A stretch of 19,122 nucleotides of DNA from Diplocarpon mali (taxonomy: Eukaryota; Ascomycota; Leotiomycetes; Helotiales; Drepanopezizaceae): assembly GCA_024741835.1 (NCBI GenBank), contig JAENRP010000168.1:76238-95359 (forward strand). The letters run 5' to 3'. Numbering within the stretch: position 1 is the first letter of the stretch; every line of letters starts with the position of its first letter. Of this stretch, positions 1 to 9,400 are shown piece after piece. The position numbers and the translations under genes were made by a program. The notes beneath the pieces are model-generated. The model searched no databases. It saw nothing but the letters and a program-made list of their open reading frames with translations, and was not told the DNA's origin.

Positions 1-5
1 TTTTT

Positions 6-148
6 TTTCGATAAGATGACTCGCAGGCTAGGACTATAAGTGGATTTTAAAAAAACCGGTAGAGGGAAAGGGAAAGAGGCAAAAGGGTAATTCGATAAAT
101 TGAAAATCTTCTTTCGAATAAGATGATTCGCAAGCTAAGACTATAAGT
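6..148. repeat. Imperfect direct repeat pair (6-41 and 112-148)
   Basis: Two copies of a roughly 36-base sequence, with the shared core GCTA(G/A)GACTATAAGT, begin 106 bases apart. Apart from one extra A in the second copy they differ by transitions, as expected if RIP acted on duplicated DNA. A weaker relative may occur near 634-661. The stretch between the copies is purine-rich. I recognise no gene here, and the function is unknown. Confidence 0.6.
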
Positions 149-180
149 TAGAAATTTGAAAACTGGCAAAGCTATTGTCG

Positions 181-319
181 TGCAGAATGGGCGGAGTCTC
201 CACTTATTCTGGAGACCCTCCACGTGACTCCTGCTAAGTCATAGACTCTCCCTTTTCTTTCCGAAGTCTCCTTACCATATATACACTAGAGAACAATACA
301 ATCAATCATCTTCATCTAT
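181..319 (+). promoter_or_regulatory. Promoter-like region with TATA element (277-283)
   Basis: An ATATATA box at 277-283 is followed by a C/A-rich, G-poor leader (about 290-320), typical of fungal promoters and 5' untranslated regions. Upstream are a CACGTGAC element (221-228) and pyrimidine runs. This stretch keeps many CpA and TpG dinucleotides (181-240: 3 CpA, 5 TpG, 2 TpA by count), so it has suffered less RIP than the transposon bodies. It would serve the degenerate frame starting near 320. It could also be the end of an outer LTR; the sequence does not decide. Confidence 0.4.
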
Positions 320-1063
320 ATCAGCGAGCCTCCTAAGCGACCAAATGAAGGCCCTCCAGCCGACCGCACCACAGCTATTAAAGCGCAAGTCGAAGAAAAA
401 TTAGAAACAATTTCGAGCGATCCTAAGAATATATAGCCTAACTAATTTAAGAGGCGACCCTGCTAAATAGAATAAAAACAATTAGAAACCGCATTAGCCT
501 TAAAGTGACTTAGGCAAGTTTAGAGGGTTTTAATAGGAAAGTTATCGAAAGGTTTAAAGTTAATATATCTAAGTGTTAAAATTAAAGAAGTTAGTGAAAA
601 AGTCGAATTATCTAAAACCGTATTAGCGTATTCCTACTTGCAAGCTAGGCTTAGAAGTGGAATTCCAGTTTCTATATAAAGCTTAATTAGCCTTTGCTAA
701 GCAAGTGTAATAAGGTACAAAATAGCTAATAGGAGTATTGCAATTAAATGCAATAGAAGAAGGTTTACCTTATTTAAGATTAATTTCTAAGATAAGGTTT
801 TTAAAATAAAAGGGGGCTTTTCTTAGCCTTTAAGATAATTCCTATTAGCTATTAAAATAAGGGGTTTTTTAGAATTATTTCTAAAGCAAGATTTCGAGTT
901 CTATCGAATTGAATATTCAATACTATAAGCGTTTAAGGTTACTAATATAGCTAATTAAATGTATCTATTCTAAAAGGGCTAAAATCTAAAAAAATCGTAC
1001 TATCGAAGTTGATAATTCAAGCTTTTCAAGTAAAGAAAAGGGATAGGGGTTTCAATTGAGAAG

Positions 1064-1386
1064 TCGAAAGGAGGTTATCGAAAAAAAGAGGTTTTTCAAA
1101 GCAGAGACCGATAGTAACAATTAATTAAATGATTCTCGTATCGAAAAGGGGTTATCGAAAAAAGAGTTTTTTAAAGCAAAGACTGATAGTAACAATTAAC
1201 TAAATAATTCTCGCATCGAAAGGGGGTTATCGAAAAAAGAGTTTTTCGAAGCAGAGACTAATAGTAACAATTAACTAAATGATTCTCGCGTCGAAAAGGG
1301 GTTATCGAAAAAAGAGTTTTTCGAAGCAGAGACCGATAGTAATAATTAACTAAATGATTCTCGCGTTGAAAGGGGTTTTCGAAAGG
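1064..1386 (+). repeat. 75-bp tandem repeat, about 4.3 copies
   Basis: Units start at 1064, 1141, 1216, 1291 and 1366 (partial). The first is 77 bases and the next three are exactly 75 bases. Each begins TCGAAAGGG or a variant and carries a conserved GTTATCGAAAAAAGAG block. Differences are mostly transitions. Because 75 is a multiple of three, the array encodes a 25-residue repeat. In the most open plus frame each unit has a single TAA, and reads an acidic stretch around EFFEAETDS and a basic VEKG turn. No spacer-like variable segments exist, so this is a coding minisatellite. Confidence 0.85.
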
Positions 1387-1540
1387 TTGATCTCTTATCT
1401 GCAAACTAAGAGAATCAAGAGGAGAAGTTGTATAAAGACGAAATCTTAAAGGAATCGTCCTTGCGTAGATCACTAATATAAGAGGGAGTAGGAATAATAC
1501 CTGCGAATAGGCCTATGTAAAGACCAAAGACAAGAGGGAG

Positions 1541-1545
1541 GAAGC
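1541..1545. repeat. Left target-site duplication of the Copia element (GAAGC)
   Basis: GAAGC lies directly before the TG of the left LTR and is repeated exactly after the right LTR at 16305-16309. Five bases is the normal duplication for Copia-type integrases. This fixes both element ends. Confidence 0.93.
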
Positions 1546-1717
1546 TGTTGCGCCATGAGGAGCCTCAGGCACTGAGGCATCTGAGGACTGGCTTATGTAA
1601 TATACCCCTGAAGTGGCCACGGAGCACTTCTATAAAGGGAGCTCAGGTATACAGTTAGAATAGAAATTTACAAGCTTCTGCCACTACTGAGAATCCACCT
1701 TTAAATATAGTACGACA
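1546..1717 (+). repeat. Copia left (5') LTR, 172 bp
   Basis: It begins TGTTGCGC and ends ACGACA (TG...CA). It aligns without gaps to 16133-16304. By hand I count about 17 differences, all transitions, most in CpA/TpG contexts, and about 13 of them changed in the right copy. A TATAAAG box is at 1631-1637, 85 bases from the LTR start. The equivalent in the right LTR is TATAAAA at 16218-16224. Confidence 0.93.
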
Positions 1718-1729
1718 GTTATCAGCACC
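1718..1729 (+). other. Candidate Copia primer-binding site
   Basis: GTTATCAGCACC lies immediately after the 5' LTR, where the minus-strand primer site belongs. It does not begin TGG, so it is not a complement of a tRNA 3' CCA end. Its complement, GGTGCTGATAAC, looks like a tRNA anticodon arm, as in Copia elements primed by a cleaved half-tRNA. From memory it is close to an isoleucine tRNA arm, with one mismatch. The tRNA assignment is weak. Confidence 0.45.
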
Positions 1730-1851
1730 ATTCGCAACTCCTAAGGAGCAAACAATTAAAAATCTACTATATTTAAAGACTTCTTAAAGAGGTTTTACTA
1801 CTAATTTTCATTTATTCTCCCTTGCCTATACGCGTTATATAACCTAACTCA

Positions 1852-3060
1852 ATGTTCTAATGCTCCTAGCCAACTAATACCATACTCCCTACTATCCTAG
1901 TCAATATAAGCGAATACTAGTAAAAAGAAGCTTAAGAGCTTAGCTTTAGTAGAGTTATGCTCTAGGATAAGAAGTCATAGTGCATTTAATACGCTAAGCT
2001 AAAGTTTTAGGCCGAATTTCTACGCCTTTAGAAGTATATAAAGAAGCTAAGATAGGTTAATAACTTTAAATTATATGCTATAGAAATAGGAAACCAAGCT
2101 CTGCTCTATAAGAACGAAGCTCTATATCTACTAGATCTAGAAATAGAACCGCCGCAGCTTGAAAAAATTGTAGAAGGACAGGACCAGAGAGTATTGCAAA
2201 GCTACTATAAGTTATACTAATAGTAGGAAGCTACCGATTAACAAACGCCAGCTCTACCACTACCTGCGAAGATAATAGCTAAAGATATAAAGCTAGAGTA
2301 TAAAATAGCGGTAATATAATATAATCTCTTAATAGAAACGTAGAAAAGGAATAGGAGCTCTTACACTTAGTTATACTATTGGATTACTAAGACAGTACAC
2401 CCTATATTACTTTAAGCAGTGCAATATGACTGCAAGGAAGCAAGGAAACTATTAATTCAATAGATTGTAGAGCACCTGTGCAGGGAACTAGCCCCCTCTG
2501 AGGTTAGTATAATAGAGTCAATTTAGGAAGACTATAATAATAAGCTCTCTAAAACAAAGAGCAGCAAAGTAGACCTAAAGACCTAGCTTACTAGCTTTAA
2601 GAAGATCTACTAGGAAGCATAAATGTATAGAATCCCAAAGGTTTAAGGCTCTCTTGCGATTATAAAGTTTCTATAGTCGGTTTACCGCTAGGCTCCTACT
2701 TAATCCTAGCAGACCTAGGCAAAGCTTATTAGAGATAATAAGCTAGGTCTAAAGTATGGAAAAGACATAGTCCACTATATCAATTAGTTCTTAAGCTTAA
2801 TAGAGCGAAGCCTTGCAAGCTCCTTATTAAAGGCAACCCTTAGAGTATATGCCTCGCTTAAAGGAGTAGGCGATTATACTAATCTAAGAGCACCGAGTAA
2901 AGGCAAGGCGAAGAAGGCTCTTAAGGGAAGCATTAAAAAGTGCCCTTACCCTTAGGTTAAAAATCACTTCTAGAACCCAGAGGAGTGTAATAGGCTGAAA
3001 TACGCCTTAACTAGCGCTAAGGAAGGTACGCTTCGAAACCTCCCTAGCTATAACGAGGTC
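1852..3060 (+). pseudogene. Copia Gag region (degenerate), with CCHC-like knuckle
   Basis: The first in-frame ATG is at 1852, and the same frame stays readable through 4496, broken only by nonsense codons (mainly TAA/TAG) that fit mutated Gln codons. The N-terminal part (to about 2900) reads as a Lys/Gln/Leu-rich helical protein consistent with a Gag nucleocapsid precursor. Around 2941-2988 a TGC (2941), a CAC (2965) and a TGT (2986) form a C...H...C cluster, preceded by a basic run, resembling the zinc knuckle of Copia Gag. A fourth ligand is not obvious. Gag would coat the element RNA in virus-like particles. This relic cannot be translated because stops begin within the first codons. Confidence 0.75.
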
Positions 3061-4496
3061 AAAAGAACGTATGAAAACCTTGCTTCCTCGGAATGGAGAA
3101 AGCTCTGAGCTAAGCTCTCTTATATCAAACAAGCTCTTATAGATCAATTTAAGGAAAGAATATCTGCCGAAGCTTTAAGAAGCGGCAAATCCAAGATTAT
3201 CGCCGCCCTCTTAGATCCAGCTCTCTTCGAAGACTTTACCTTAGGAATATACTCTACCCTTAAAGCTCCCTACGCTCTCTTAAATACAACCCTACTCGAC
3301 AACTGCGCTATGACGCACCTTATTAATCGAGAGGAGCTTCTAGTTCCTAGATCATTGAAAATCGCATATCCTTAGGACTATATAGAGGCAGGGAGCTTAA
3401 GTCTGCCAATAAGGGGAAGGGGTATACGTCTGATAAAAGGGGTTCTCGCTAATAAAGGAGACTTAGAGCTTAAGAACGTAGCGCTTATAGATAGGTTTAA
3501 TATTAATATTATCTTAAAGCCTCTTTTAAAGAAGGCTAAGGTATAGTATATAGGCCTAGACGTAATGCTCTAAAGGGGTATAGTAGATAATAATATAGTT
3601 GTAAAGCAGCTAAAGCGTAGGTCAAATGTTATAGTATTTGAATATAAGCCTATCAACTTTTATAACGCTCCTAACTTACTATACTATGCTCAACTAACCT
3701 ACTTAGCTTTTCCTACTTTACAACAGCGTCTGCGAAGCCAATATAAACCCCTAAGGAGCAGCGTATTCCTAAGAGCTAAGAACGATTCGGCAGATATTTA
3801 GCACCTTCAATTAGGCCATTTAGGAGCTGAGGCGCTTAAGAAGCTTATGCTAAACGCAAGGGGGGTAAAGATCAAAGGGAAGCTATAAATCAATTATAAA
3901 GCTTGCGCTTAGGCAAAAGCTAAGCAAAAGCCTTTTAAGAGAGAGTCAGATTTCAAGGCTCTAAGACCGTTCTTTAAGTGCTCCTAGGACCTATTTGACT
4001 ATAGTATATTAAGCCTCTCCTTAGAAAGCTGGCTTCTCTTAATTAAGGATAAATTTAGTAGGAAGTTATTTAGATATACTCTACTTTATAAGTCCCTAAC
4101 GCTAGTTCTAGGAGCTCTTTAATCTTTTAAAGTATAGGTAAAGCGCTATTATAGCCTTTTCTTATGTATTCTAAGGAGCGATAATAATACCTTGGTATTC
4201 CCCTTATAAGGAGTATCGAAATATAGAGAGTGGTATAAAGCTAAAGGTATAGAGGTAGAAGTCACTCTATCCTATACTTATGAACCAAATGGAGCTTCCG
4301 AGAGAGTAGGAGCAGAGATCATTGAAAAGGCACTTACTATGCTAATCTCTGCTAACCTCTTAGAGCACCTATGGCCTAAAGCCGTATTAGTAGCAATATA
4401 CCTCTATAATATCGGCCTATTGAAGCGCAGGGGATAGAAGAGTCCAAATGAGGTGCTTTAGCTCTAGTTTAGACAATACTTTAGGTGGTATGATCC
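3061..4496 (+). pseudogene. Copia protease and integrase region (degenerate), cut by the Gypsy insertion
   Basis: The frame is the same as Gag. The protease core reads LLDNCAMTHL near 3292-3324, in the place of the usual D-S/T-G-A active site. The integrase zinc domain includes H in a W/Q-HLQLGHLG-type motif (about 3800-3830) and a C-x2-C pair near 3892-3906, whose first Cys is now TAT. The catalytic core has D in QDLFDY (GAC 3988-3990), D in RSDNN (GAT 4180-4182) and E in PNGASER (GAG 4300-4302), so all three acidic residues survive. The frame stops at 4496 where the Gypsy entered, and resumes at 12059 one frame register later. Nonsense codons are spread throughout. Confidence 0.88.
4492..4496. 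repeat. Left target-site duplication of the Gypsy element (GATCC)
   Basis: GATCC directly precedes the TG of the Gypsy left LTR and is repeated exactly at 12059-12063 after the right LTR. The second Copia fragment has a single copy at 17400-17404, read as AATCC after a G-to-A change. Confidence 0.93.
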
Positions 4497-4803
4497 TGTA
4501 ACGGCTGTACCTCCACTTAGTGCAATTACCTAGGAGTACGGCGTTTTAAGGTTTTACAATCTCGATTCGACGCAAGGTTTTCTCAAATCGATCCTAAAGG
4601 TATAAAAGGATATTCTTACATAATATTATATAAATAGACAAAGAGCCTTAAGCTGCTTATATATATAAGGAAGAAGGGCTCTCCCCTAAGGAGGGCTCTC
4701 TAACTTCTTTATTTCCTTTGTATTAGACCTATAGGATACGCCTTTTGTACTACTTCTTACTCTTATACTTGATCTTGCACTTTAGTAGTTCTATATTATT
4801 ATA
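4497..4803 (+). repeat. Gypsy left (5') LTR, 307 bp
   Basis: It begins TGTAACGG and ends ATTATA (from TTACA). It aligns without gaps to 11752-12058, with roughly 35-40 differences, all transitions. A TATATATATA box is at 4658-4667, with a predicted RNA start about 44 bases downstream. Several CG pairs of the right LTR read TA here, so this copy has also taken hits at CpG sites. Confidence 0.93.
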
Positions 4804-4805
4804 TT

Positions 4806-4818
4806 AAACGAAGAAGTT
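4806..4818 (+). other. Gypsy primer-binding site, self-priming type
   Basis: AAACGAAGAAGTT begins two bases after the left LTR. It is the exact reverse complement of 13 bases (AACTTCTTCGTTT, 11957-11969) inside the right LTR, 44 bases past that LTR's TATA box, where the RNA 5' end is expected. This is the arrangement of Tf1-like elements, whose mRNA 5' end folds back to prime reverse transcription. No TGG start or tRNA match is seen. Confidence 0.7.
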
Positions 4819-5111
4819 CTTCTCTGCTAAGGACGGCTTTTAATAATATCCTACCCCTTTTAAAAATCGATTTGCGATTATTTCGACTTTCGATAGAGTC
4901 AGGATCCTAGAGATCTCTTAGACAAACTGGGAGCTTAAGTATAACTTATTAACTAGTATAATTAAGGAACGCTTTTATTAGCCGGATTTTCTTAACCACT
5001 CCTTTTATAGAAGTGCTATAGGCAGAAGTTAAGAGAGTACTATGCTACTAGAACCCTTTTTCTATAGAACCCCTTTTTAACCAAATTACTATTGAAATCA
5101 AAATTAGTAAA
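4819..5111 (+). other. Gypsy leader between primer site and gag
   Basis: This is about 290 bp of AT-rich, RIP-altered sequence between the primer-binding site and the first gag ATG (5112). I see no open frame or known motif. It would be the untranslated leader, possibly with the packaging signal. Confidence 0.5.
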
Positions 5112-6476
5112 ATGAATTCCCTACTAGCCGGAAGCTAGTAAATATAGAATGTACCCGGTTCGTTTAAGGAACCAGCTTCTATAGGGAGTACCCTTACCCT
5201 AGCCCCTAGGGCTGGACCTTCCTTTGCCGCTAAGGGCAAGAGACTATAATGCTATAACTAAGCCAATTAAGATAAACGAGACTTTTTAAACCTAAACGTA
5301 TTATAAGGAATAGTCTTAGGTTTAAAGGAATCCTTATAACGCTAAGATTAATCTAATCGACAATTGCAAAGCGAGATTAGCAGGATTACTTAGGCTATCT
5401 TTAGCTTAAAGACCCTAGCTCGTCAAAGCTAAGAAACAGCTTAGCGCGTATATTAGACTATTAAGCGAGAATCCACTTACCTTTAATAAAGCGAGACCTA
5501 GCCTTCTTTAAAAGTTAATATAAATATAAAACGAATAAAAATTCAACTAATTGAAAAGATCACCCCCTTTAATAATAGAACCTCCTTAATATATAAGTAA
5601 TAGTTAGCTTTAGTTTAAGATCGATTGCAAGTTAATATAGACTTATACCTGAATAAGCGAGCTTGCTAAGCCCTTATTTAGGGATCTACTATAAGATAAG
5701 CCCGAACGTACTTTGAACCCTAGTACCTCTTAGAGACTAACCCCTTTTAAAACTATTAGGAAATAGTAGAACTGCTAAGCAATTACTTTTTGATTAGCTA
5801 AGAGGTAGACCTATTTCAATCTACTTTCTATTACCTTTATATAAGAGAAGCTAGTCATTCTAAAGAAACTTTCCCTTAGTTTCAAGTCTGATTCTAATCT
5901 GCTACGATCTAAGGAAAGGTCTTAAGATCTAAGTAGTTCTTCTTTATATAAAACAAGATTACCCCTTAGCTTAGATCTGCCTACGCTTTAGCTAAGGCCT
6001 TTTAAGGAAAGGACTATACTATTATAGTTAATTAATTAAATGCCCTTAATGCTAAACGCCAAAGTAACTAACTTCTTAACCCTTTAATTAAAAGCAAGGC
6101 GACCCTAGTATTATATTAGAAGATATCCGATTCGCTCTTTAATAAGACCGCTTGCAGTCTGAGCGCCGGAAGTACCACTTGAGCTTCTGAGACACTAGCC
6201 CTGAAGCCGACTACCCCTTTTCGCTAAGATACGCCAGCTAAGGATAGTTCTCTTACTTTACCCTTTAAGCAAGCTACTTGCTAGACCTATAGTAAAACTA
6301 GTTACTATAAGACTAAGTGCCCTTCTATAGGCAAGATTAATACCTTAGAAGATGCAAAGGAAGCTAACCTGACTTTAGACTTAATTAAGAATAGGGTCGA
6401 AATAAAAGAAGATTAGAAAAACGAAAAGGCCTAGGAAAAGACTCCTACTTAGGCCTGCGAAAGTGCGACTTATTAA
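5112..6476 (+). pseudogene. Gypsy gag (degenerate) with CCHC zinc knuckle
   Basis: An ATG at 5112 is in frame with a zinc knuckle at 6279-6320. The knuckle has C-x2-C-x4-H-x4-C spacing. The first and last Cys are TGC, but the second Cys is TAT and the His is TAC, both one transition from the expected codons. Between them the frame reads as a hydrophilic, Gln/Lys-rich capsid-like protein, broken by many TAA/TAG codons. The frame continues past the knuckle through an acidic Lys/Glu-rich linker to a TAA at 6474-6476, which may be the true stop or a mutated CAA. The pol frame lies one base back and overlaps here. Confidence 0.78.
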
Positions 6477-9400
6477 AGCTAGATCTTAACTCTTTAATAA
6501 AAGGGAAGCAATTCCTAACCTCTTATACTATTAGTATAAATGGACTTAAAGTATTATTATTAGCTTTAGTAGATACTAAAGCCTTTAATTACCTTTTTTT
6601 AAATCGTTCCCTTTTTATACGTCTTTTAAGAGCGACTGGCTTTAAAATTCTTCCTCTTTTAGCCCCTATTCCTATTTGTGGATTTTAGAATACTATTCGC
6701 ACGCAAGCTATGCACTATATGCGCTTTTATTTGACAATTGATAGAAGGCGTATCTATAACTGCCCTTAGGTTATTCTCGACTTAGGCTAGCGTAATACTA
6801 TTATTAGAGTTAAATGGATGCGCCGATTCCGACTTAAACTTAATCCGAAGGAAAACCGATTTATATAGCCTTTGTATTACCTCCTATCTCCCTAATTCGC
6901 AAAGGAAATCGTTATTCGTCTTCCCCCTTTTAAAAGACTTCGGATCCGATCCGATTATTAAGCTAACGTTAATTGTAGAGAATAAGAAATAGCTATAGAC
7001 AAAGCTCAATAGATCAATAGAAGATAGTCCTATATTAATTTAATAATCCTAATTAGGCGCAAGATCCCTATTGCTATTATTAGGTTAGCGCCCTTGCCTT
7101 TAACTAAGCTAGATCTAAGAATACCGCCTAATACAAATCGACCATATTCTAACCCTATTCGCAAATGCCCTAAAGCCGCAGTTCCTATTTGCGAAATTAG
7201 TATTAATACCTTTTATTATAATATAAAGTATAAAAAGACTGAGTTCTTTTAAACCAGTATTTATAAAGTGGATAGGATTCTAAAGGAAAGATATAAGCCT
7301 AAGAATCCTAATATTAAAAAGCTAATTAACAATCGACTCCCGAAATAGTACCGATCTTTAAGATAAGCCTTTTTAAAAAGGGATACAGATACCCTCCTTC
7401 CCTATTAGTACTACAATTATAAGATATAGCTAAAAGGGCCCCTGCCTGACGCCTATTCGCCCTTCTACCGCCAATCTACTAAGGAGCTTAAGGTTATAAA
7501 GGAGTACTTACTTAAGAATTTAAACAAAGGCTTTATTAAGATAAGTACTAGCCCCTTTGCTTTGCTAATGCTATTTATAAAGAAGGCCAATAGTAGCTTC
7601 CGATTTTACATAGACTACTAGAAGCTAAACGTACTAACTTAGAAGGACGCTTACCTAATTCTAAGGATAGACGAGCTTTTAAGGCAAGTATCTAAAGCTA
7701 AGATTTTCATAAAGTTGGATATTTAAGCCGCTTTTAATCGAATATAAATAGACCCCGAATTAGAGGAATATACTACCTTTCGAATAAGGTACGGATCCTA
7801 TAAATGTAAGGTTCTCCTATTTGGCCTTTATAATAGACCTAGTACTTACTAGCAATATATAAATAATATTCTTTTAAATTACTTAGATGATTTTTATATA
7901 GCGTATTTAAATGATATTTTAATTTACTTTAAGAATGTTAAAGAGCACTAAGGCTATATCGAAAGGGTGCTGAAACAACTCTTAAAGGCTAGCCTTTAAA
8001 TAGATATTAAGAAGTGCGAGTTTTATATTACTTAAACTCAATATCTTAAATACATTTTAATAATAACTAGGATCGAACTAGACCTTAAAAAGGTTAAACT
8101 ATTGCGCAATTAGAAGTACTTGAAAACTATTATTAAAGTAAAGTCCTACCTAGGATTTTGCAAGTTCTATTGATAATTCATTTGTAACTTTAGGCTAATC
8201 GCTAAACCCCTTTTTATTCTAACCCGACCGATAGTGCCTTAGAATTGGATAAAAGAGTGCTAAATCGCTTTTGAAGAGCTTCGCAAGCAGCTGCTCTTAA
8301 TTCAGCAGATTTACTATTTTAACCCTAACTTACTTATAAAGCTAGAAACTGATGCTTCTAATAGCGTCGTCGCTAGAGTACTTTCTTAATAATACTCTAA
8401 TAAGCAATAGTACCTAATCGGCTTTTATTCGCACGTACTCTTTAGCTACGAACCTAATTAGGAAATATACAATAAGGAACTCTTTACTATTATTGAATCC
8501 TATTATAAATGGAGACTTAAGCTTATATCACTTAAGGAGCGAGTTAATATTTACTCAGATTACCGCTCCCTTAAGTACTTTATAACTATTAAGGTTCTAA
8601 CTGCGAAATAGTGCTAATAGATAGAATTCCTATTTAACTTCAATTTTCGAATTGTATATACTTTTAGTAAAGATAATTAAAAGGCTAATATTCTTAGCCG
8701 CTAAGAGTAGGATATACTAGTTTATAAATAAGCGAAGCTAAATAGCCGATCCTAGGTTCTGATTTCCTTAGCCTAGTTGGACCTTTGAATTAATACCGAA
8801 CTAGTTGAAAAATTTCTCGCCGAATCTGCTAAAGGCACCCTCGCCCTAATATCAACTGATACTCCTGATTTGACTTTAAATCGACCTAAGGATTCCTTTA
8901 ATTTAATTAAAAAGCTTTATTAAGATAATTGCGAATCCTTTTAAGAGATTTGCGCCGACCTCTTTAAGAACTACTCTTTAAAAGACAGATTGCTTTACTT
9001 TAAAGAGCGTCTTTGCGTATACTATAATACTCCCTTATACACTTGTCTAATTTAAGAAGCTTATGACCAACCTTTAAGCGCGTACCTTAGTAGCTTAAAG
9101 ACCTACTAGCTACTTGCTCTTAAGTACTATTAAGTTAGGATAGGTTCAGATTATAAAAGATTTATTGCAAACTATAGACCTTATTAATTCTTATATTCGA
9201 AAACAATTAAATAATAAGGCCTCTTATAGCCTCTCCTTATTCCTAACTATCTTATATAGCACTTATATATAGATTTTAAGGATTTCCCTCTTAATAAGCA
9301 CGGTTTTAATCGAATCCTGGTTTTTATAGACCGACTTAGTAAGAGCGCTATTACAATCCCTTATTATAAGGATATCGACGCTTAAGGAACTGCCCGATTA

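Larger units (their letters stand above)
320..1545 (+). pseudogene. Unidentified degenerate reading frame, left part, split by the Copia insertion
   Basis: From about 320 to 1019 one frame reads protein-like, with charged, Lys/Glu-rich stretches, interrupted mainly by TAA/TAG/TGA codons that RIP could make from Gln, Arg or Trp codons. The frame then shifts. From about 1141 to 1545 another frame carries a 25-residue tandem repeat, then a basic tail (about 1500-1545). This frame runs into the GAAGC duplication at the Copia boundary and can be continued at 16309. No clear ATG exists at the 5' end; an original start may have been lost. I do not recognise the family. It could be a transposon gag, a transposase tail or a lost host gene. 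The 2-base excess in the first tandem unit (1064-1140) shows at least one indel. Confidence 0.4.

Noticed and set aside
1064..1386. CRISPR-like array
   Set aside because: The units are contiguous 75-bp repeats with no variable spacers, in a fungal context.
1258..1473. A 71-codon open frame on the minus strand across the 75-bp tandem repeats
   Set aside because: It has no ATG start and simply reads the repeat array backwards. RIP fills the plus frames with TAA/TAG, which are not stops on this strand, so openness here is expected by chance. The plus frame makes a more protein-like repeat and continues beyond the array.
4804..4820. tRNA-primed binding site for the Gypsy
   Set aside because: No TGG start and no tRNA-like match. 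The 13-base match to the element's own LTR is a better explanation.
6413..6422. Canonical -1 slippery heptamer A AAA AAC before the pol overlap
   Set aside because: In the gag frame the triplets read TAG AAA AAC, so the heptamer is G AAA AAC and does not fit the X XXY YYZ rule.
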